Made by a program: the position numbers and the translations under genes. A stretch of 64,000 bases of DNA, from assembly GCA_003225365.1 (NCBI GenBank), contig QHZN01000085.1, positions 1-64,000 on the forward strand, read 5' to 3'. The notes below the pieces were generated by a model. The model searched no databases and was not told where the DNA came from. It saw nothing but the letters and a program-made list of their open reading frames with translations. This document shows positions 59,863 to 64,000 of the stretch, in pieces. Numbering within the stretch: position 1 is the stretch's first letter; every line of letters starts with the position of its first letter. This DNA is from Acidobacteriota bacterium. Its GTDB lineage: Bacteria; Acidobacteriota; Terriglobia; UBA7540.

Positions 59863-60218
59863 GAAGACTCCACTCCTCCCCGCCTTTCAATCTCTTCCTT
59901 CAGCGAATTAAAGAACAGGCCGAAGTAAACCGAGATCCCCCGCTCGACATTCAGAATTGCCCACCTCAGCAGGTTGAGTAAGCATGACACGAACGCCAGT
60001 CCCGCAAGCGCAAGCATCAGCTCCGCCTCGCCGCTGTACGTCCGGCTACCTCCGCCGCCTCCTGCAAGCTTCTCAAGGAACTCACCAGCAAACAGAATGC
60101 AAATGATCCCGCCAACAAAGGCTACCAACAGAAAATCAATCCCCTTCCAGCGAGGTTGAGTGATTCCCAACTCCTCATCTAGGTCTGCCAGAGTCCGCGG
60201 CGCATATTGACTTTTCAT
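59859..60218 (-). CDS. Small membrane protein in an NtrC-type two-component operon
   Basis: 119 residues from ATG at 60218; the stop overlaps the start of the NtrC-type gene (ATGA). Helices are FLLVAFVGGIICILFAGEFL and LMLALAGLAFVSCLLNLLRWAIL, separated by a Gly-rich loop (KLAGGGGGSRTY). The N-terminus LADLDEELGITQPRW is cytoplasmic-type. It is not a recognised family. Its place between kinase and regulator suggests a signal-transducing or modulating role; this is inference only. Confidence 0.78.
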   Translation of the reverse strand: MKSQYAPRTLADLDEELGITQPRWKGIDFLLVAFVGGIICILFAGEFLEKLAGGGGGSRTYSGEAELMLALAGLAFVSCLLNLLRWAILNVERGISVYFGLFFNSLKEEIERRGGVESS

Positions 60219-60334
60219 ACCCGTTTGTCCCTTCCACGTTAGCCTTAACCCGTCCGGTCTGTCCGGGTAGCTTACAAATGAACCGCATATTCCCCCGTCG
60301 GATGCGATACCTGCGGTGGGTCTAAGCGGTGGGG

Positions 60335-61936
60335 CTACGATACGACACTCCCTGCCGGAACTGAGGCGACGGGGGGCGGTGTCTCGGGTTTTTCGCGACA
60401 GTCCAAAGGCAAGATGATGGTGAAGACCGTCCCGTGCTTGACACGGCTCTGGGCGCGAATCACGCCGCCATGCTGGCGCACAATCTGATCGCAAATGGCC
60501 AAGCCCAGTCCGGCGCCCGTCCCTATGCGTTTGGTGGTGAACATGGGCTCGAAGATGTGGGCCAAGGTTTCGGGCGGAATGCCTTCGCCCGTGTCCTCGA
60601 TCTCGATTGCCACCTCGCGCGCCGCTCCGTTCGCCGGATGCCGCAAGCGGAGGCGCAGCTCGCCCCCGTGCGGCATTGCGTCCATGCTGTTATTGATGAG
60701 GTTCAGGACGACTTGCTGGAGGTAGCCGCCGTCCGCGATGATTTCAGGAATTTCGCGGGGAATTTCGGTCTTCACCTTGATGCCGCGATGCTCGAGCGAC
60801 GGCGAAGACAGCAGGATCGATTCTTCGACGACGTGCGGCAGATTGACCGGGGCCATGCGCAATTCAAACTTGCGGGTCCAGGAGAGCAATTGCTTGACGG
60901 AGCGGACAATGTTGTCAATCTGGCTCTCAATGATCTTCAGCCGGCGATTTGCGACTTCGTCGCCGGTCCGGCGCCGCGACAGCAATTGTACGTGGCCGGA
61001 GATGGAATTCAACGGCGTGCCGATTTCGTGCGCCAGGCTCGCTGCCAACTGCCCGGCCACGGCCAGGCGCTCCGAGCGTGCCAGGTTCTTCTGGGTGTCA
61101 AAAAGCTCCTCGTTAATGCGCCGCAGCTCCTCATTCCGGCGCTCGAGCTCCGCCGTCGCTCCCTCGACCTGGCGCGCCAATTCCGCGTTGAAGTTTTCGA
61201 TGCGCACGAGCATGCGGTTCAAGTGCGCGGCCAACTGCCCGGTCTCGTCGCGGTTTGCCACCCGGGCGCGGACGCTCAGCTCTCCGCCTTCCGCGGCCTC
61301 CATCACACGCACCATTTCCTTCATCGGCGCGCGGACGCTTCTGAGGAAGAAAATGTGAACGACCAGCGCCACCACCGCTAGGCTGGCGAGCATCACCATC
61401 AAATTCTGAAGGACCAAGTAACGCGTCACCAGGCTCGAATGGGATTTCGAGACCTTGAGGGTCAAGCAGCCTATGGGGCTTCCCTGCTTCAGAATTGTCA
61501 TGCCCATGATCCAAAACTCGCCGTCCGGCGTTTCGATGGTGATGGCATCTTCACCAGGAAGATGTTCGAATTCAAAATAGCTTTCGATGTTGGGGGTGTG
61601 GTCGAGTTCGAGATGGGGCGCCGCGGGATCGGTGGTGGCGAGCATGCGGTGCTCGGAAGAATGAAGAAACACGTCCGCTTGCTTGACGCTCGGCAGGTCG
61701 TTTTCGATTTGCCGCAGCCCGCGCATCAGTGCCTGCGGGTCTTCAATCGCCCGCTCGTTGACCAGCGCGTGGGCGGTCAGCCTCGCTTGCGCCAGCGCTC
61801 TGCGGTAAACTTCTTCTTCCACCAGTTGCCGCGTCAGGAGCATGGCAATGAAGGTCGAAACGGTGACCACGGAAACGACTGTGATGGCGATAATGAATAT
61901 GATCTTGGTTTGGAGCCCGTAGCGTTTGAGGAACAT
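60335..61936 (-). CDS. Membrane sensor histidine kinase (HAMP, ZraS/NtrB-like)
   Basis: 533 residues. Transmembrane helices near residues 12-34 (IIFIIAITVVSVVTVSTFIAML) and 180-200 flank a periplasmic domain (residues 35-175) of double-Cache/PAS-like character (LMRGLRQIENDLPSVKQADVF). A HAMP domain (APMKEMVRVMEAAEGGELSVR), a long coiled coil, His303 in ASLAHEIGTPLNSISGHVQLL, and the ATPase motifs (VVLNLINNSMDAM; DTGEGIPPE; GTGAGLGLAI) complete it. It should phosphorylate the NtrC-type regulator encoded two genes downstream. Confidence 0.93.
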   Translation of the reverse strand: MFLKRYGLQTKIIFIIAITVVSVVTVSTFIAMLLTRQLVEEEVYRRALAQARLTAHALVNERAIEDPQALMRGLRQIENDLPSVKQADVFLHSSEHRMLATTDPAAPHLELDHTPNIESYFEFEHLPGEDAITIETPDGEFWIMGMTILKQGSPIGCLTLKVSKSHSSLVTRYLVLQNLMVMLASLAVVALVVHIFFLRSVRAPMKEMVRVMEAAEGGELSVRARVANRDETGQLAAHLNRMLVRIENFNAELARQVEGATAELERRNEELRRINEELFDTQKNLARSERLAVAGQLAASLAHEIGTPLNSISGHVQLLSRRRTGDEVANRRLKIIESQIDNIVRSVKQLLSWTRKFELRMAPVNLPHVVEESILLSSPSLEHRGIKVKTEIPREIPEIIADGGYLQQVVLNLINNSMDAMPHGGELRLRLRHPANGAAREVAIEIEDTGEGIPPETLAHIFEPMFTTKRIGTGAGLGLAICDQIVRQHGGVIRAQSRVKHGTVFTIILPLDCREKPETPPPVASVPAGSVVS

Positions 61937-61950
61937 AAGCCCTCAGCGGA

Positions 61951-61988
61951 GGCCCCGATTATAGAGGCTACTGTGGCATAATGCAACA
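61951..61988 (-). promoter_or_regulatory. Sigma-70 promoter overlapped by a TGTTGCAT/ATGCCACA palindrome
   Basis: On the minus strand TTGCAT (61986-61981) and TATAAT (61963-61958) are spaced 17 bases, an almost ideal sigma-70 promoter. Transcription would start near 61951, 15 bases from the kinase ATG. The -35 box lies inside TGTTGCATTATGCCACA (61972-61988), a palindrome matching the TGTGGC-N5-GC(C/A)ACA element at 56701-56717. This suggests autoregulation of the two-component operon, but no binding data exist. Confidence 0.5.
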
Positions 61989-62057
61989 CTCGCATTCAGC
62001 TCGTATCTGATTGAAGTTAAAGCAGTTAAATCTTACGAATGGAAGCGCAAGGAGCTC

Positions 62058-63794
62058 ATGATGGAAAATCGCGAGATCGCAGCGGTTTTTGAGGAAATCT
62101 CAAACTTGATGAAAATCATTCAGGACGACCCCAAGTGGGCGTTCAAAGCCGCTGCTTACGACCGCGCCCGGCGCTCGATCGAGGGCCTTTCGGAGCGCCT
62201 GGAAGACCTCGCCCGCAACCCTAACCGCAAATTGACGGACATTCCCGGGATCGGCGAAGACTTGGCAGGAAAGATCAAAGAACTGGTCGAGACGGGCAAG
62301 TCCCAGTATCACCAGGAGCAACTCAAGAAGGTGCCGGGGAGCTTGCTCGACCTCCTCCAGCTTCAAACCGTCGGCCCTCAAAAAGTTCGACTCTTCTACA
62401 AAGAACTCGGGATTCAAACCGTGGACGAGCTGGAAGCTGCCGCCAAAGCTCGAAAGCTCCAGACTCTTCCGAAGATGGACGTCAAGTCCGAGGAGAATAT
62501 CCTGAAAGCGATTGAGACGTTCCGGCGGGCGTCAGGGCGGTTCCGGTTGGACACGGCCAATGCCGTCGCGGAAGAGCTTTCCGAGTACCTTCGCGGACAC
62601 AAGGCCGTGGAAGAAGTCACGCCCGCAGGTTCGTTGCGCCGAGGCCGCGAAACCGTAGGCGACTTGGACCTTCTCGTCATCGGGCGGGAGCCGGCCGCCA
62701 CCGCTGATTATTTTGCGCGGTATTCCGGCATCGCCCAAGTGCTCGCCAAGGGCGAAGACAAGGTCAGCGTCAAACTCAAGAACGAGATGCAGGTGGACGT
62801 GCGGATGCTCGAGCGCAAGTCCTACGGTGCCGCGCTGATGTATTTCACCGGCTCGAAAGAGCACAACGTGGCTCTGCGCGACCGGGCCAAGCGCCGCGGT
62901 TGGAAACTGAGCGAGTACGGACTGTTTCACGGGGAACGAGTCATCGCGGCGAAAACCGAAGAAGAGGTTTATAAGAAACTCGGCCTGGATTGCGTTCCGC
63001 CCGAGCTGCGCGAAAACCTGGGGGAGATTGAAGCCGCCGAAGAGCACTGCCTGCCGAAGCTGGTGGAGCTCGGGGACATTCGAGGCGATCTGCAAATGCA
63101 CACCAACGCCTCCGACGGACACACCGGCGTGGAAGAGATGGCGGCGGCGGCGAAGGCGCTCGGCTATGAGTACATCCTCATCACCGACCATTCCAAGGCG
63201 GTCACGATCGCCAACGGCCTCGACGAAAAGCGCGCGCTCGACAATATCCGCCGCATCCACGCCGCGCGCAAGAAAGTGGAGGGCATTGAGATTTGGGCGG
63301 GAACGGAAGTGGATATCCTCGGTGACGGCCGGCTCGATTACCCCGACGCTTTGCTCAAGAAATTCGATATCGTCCTCGCCAGCATCCACTCGCGGATGAC
63401 CCAACCCTTCGAGGAGATGACGGCGCGAATCCTGAAGGCGCTCGCCAACCCCTATGTCCGCATCCTCGGCCATCCGACGGGCCGGCAGATTCTGAAGCGC
63501 GACCCCTTCAGCTTTGACCTTGAGAATGTCTTCGCCGCGGCCGAGCGCCACGGCGTCATACTCGAACTCAACGGCAACCCGGAACGGCTGGACCTTTGCG
63601 ACCGCCACGTCCGCCTGGCTCGCGACAAAGGCATGCGGCTCGTCATCTCAACCGACGCGCATCGCCCCGACCATTTCGGCCTCATGCGTTACGGCGTGCT
63701 CACGGCGCGCCGCGGCTGGATGGAGAAGTCCGGCATCATCAATACCTACCCGCGCGCCAAGCTTTTGGAATCGCTTCGCCCGCTGCCAAATTAA
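62058..63794 (+). CDS. polX: PolX-family DNA polymerase with PHP domain
   Basis: 578 residues; AAGGAG lies before the ATG. An N-terminal 8-kDa-like domain (EEISNLMKIIQDDPKWAFKAAAY), HhH elements (LTDIPGIGEDLAGKIKELVE; LQTVGPQKVRLFYKELG) and the polX palm with the catalytic Asp pair in AGSLRRGRETVGDLDLLVI and VDVRMLERKSYG. The C-terminal PHP domain has the His cluster GDLQMHTNASDGHTG, ITDHSK, AGTEVDILGDG and LDLCDRH/STDAH, giving 3'-5' exonuclease or AP-site activity. Its role is gap filling in base-excision repair. It is transcribed alone, divergent from the kinase operon. Confidence 0.95.
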   Translation: MMENREIAAVFEEISNLMKIIQDDPKWAFKAAAYDRARRSIEGLSERLEDLARNPNRKLTDIPGIGEDLAGKIKELVETGKSQYHQEQLKKVPGSLLDLLQLQTVGPQKVRLFYKELGIQTVDELEAAAKARKLQTLPKMDVKSEENILKAIETFRRASGRFRLDTANAVAEELSEYLRGHKAVEEVTPAGSLRRGRETVGDLDLLVIGREPAATADYFARYSGIAQVLAKGEDKVSVKLKNEMQVDVRMLERKSYGAALMYFTGSKEHNVALRDRAKRRGWKLSEYGLFHGERVIAAKTEEEVYKKLGLDCVPPELRENLGEIEAAEEHCLPKLVELGDIRGDLQMHTNASDGHTGVEEMAAAAKALGYEYILITDHSKAVTIANGLDEKRALDNIRRIHAARKKVEGIEIWAGTEVDILGDGRLDYPDALLKKFDIVLASIHSRMTQPFEEMTARILKALANPYVRILGHPTGRQILKRDPFSFDLENVFAAAERHGVILELNGNPERLDLCDRHVRLARDKGMRLVISTDAHRPDHFGLMRYGVLTARRGWMEKSGIINTYPRAKLLESLRPLPN

Positions 63795-63967
63795 ATGGGA
63801 AAGGCGAGCGGGGGGCCACGAAATTTGGATGAACCATCAACACGGTGTCGCTGCCGGCCCGAGGCTGCGCAAGGCCGCCCATGCCAGCGCGCCACATCCG
63901 CGTCTTGCAACTTTCAACCATCCAACTCATCATTCATAATTCCGATTGGTTTGCTCTCAGGAGGAAA

Positions 63968-64000
63968 ATGTCCAACCACACGGAACCACCCGAGGGAATT
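63968..64000 (+). CDS. Start of a gene cut by the window edge
   Basis: The ATG at 63968 follows AGGAGGAAA and the frame (MSNHTEPPEG) is open to the window end, 11 codons. The start is convincing, but no function can be inferred. The 63795-63967 gap before it shows no other gene. Confidence 0.6.
   Translation, partial: MSNHTEPPEGI

Noticed and set aside
1-64000. CRISPR array, prophage, integrase or transposase genes
   Set aside because: No spaced identical direct repeats, phage structural genes or recombinase motifs were seen on either strand.

Overview
The window is about 64 kb of moderately GC-rich bacterial chromosome. It most likely comes from an acidobacterium (Acidobacteriota). Supporting this are a TonB-dependent receptor with an N-terminal carboxypeptidase-like domain, DUF4382, DUF4091 and CRTAC1-type secreted proteins, an alternative complex III operon, and many short palindromic intergenic repeats. 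The assignment is an inference from gene content, not from a marker phylogeny. No rRNA, CRISPR array, prophage or transposase gene was seen. Two tRNA-Ser genes (GCU and UGA) are present.

Layout. 1-13 kb: a carbohydrate-oriented region with a partial TonB receptor, a divergent LacI regulator, an enolase-superfamily sugar-acid dehydratase, a CehA/McbA-like hydrolase, a broken GH30-like glycosidase, an esterase, an MscS channel and a DUF4091 glycosidase. 13-24 kb: housekeeping and repair genes (tRNA, HNH, ComF, DksA-like, ECF sigma with anti-sigma, fatty acid hydroxylase, AlkA-like glycosylase, DinB-like, DUF4382 lipoprotein), then a RidA/D-threonine aldolase-like pair and an SDR. 24-26 kb: an amino acid permease and a truncated SnoaL gene. 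26-35 kb: the outstanding locus, coding for an outer-membrane fused cytochrome-porin (Cyc2-like), a type-1 copper protein, a pentaheme cytochrome, a molybdopterin-oxidoreductase-like subunit, a four-cluster Fe-S subunit, an NrfD quinone subunit, a DUF3341 subunit and a monoheme cytochrome. A CRP-type site and a -10 box precede it. 35-40 kb: EF-P, DUF5684, a TPR-matrixin protein and the NAD salvage pair pncB/pncA. 40-45 kb: a polysaccharide locus in decay. 45-50 kb: a NarL-type two-component pair behind a CRTAC1 protein. 50-58 kb: a seven-gene operon (receiver, ACP, FabF-like ketosynthase, glycolipid-type glycosyltransferase, PaaK-like ligase, HAD phosphatase, class III aminotransferase), next to a radical SAM gene. 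58-62 kb: an NtrC-type two-component system. 62-64 kb: PolX and the start of another gene.

How the parts may work together. The 26-35 kb genes outline an electron path from outside the cell (porin-cytochrome) through a periplasmic copper protein and multiheme cytochrome to a quinone-reactive inner-membrane complex. This resembles the cyc2/rusticyanin logic of iron oxidisers joined to alternative complex III; the direction of flow cannot be read from sequence. The 50-58 kb operon looks like a dedicated lipid or glycolipid pathway. It has a sigma-54-like promoter and an upstream TGTGGC-N5-GCCACA palindrome, and nearly the same palindrome overlaps the promoter of the NtrC-type system 5 kb away. 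This suggests, but does not prove, that this regulator controls the pathway. Several MITE-like repeats with terminal inverted repeats lie between genes; one supplies the stop codon of the pentaheme cytochrome gene.
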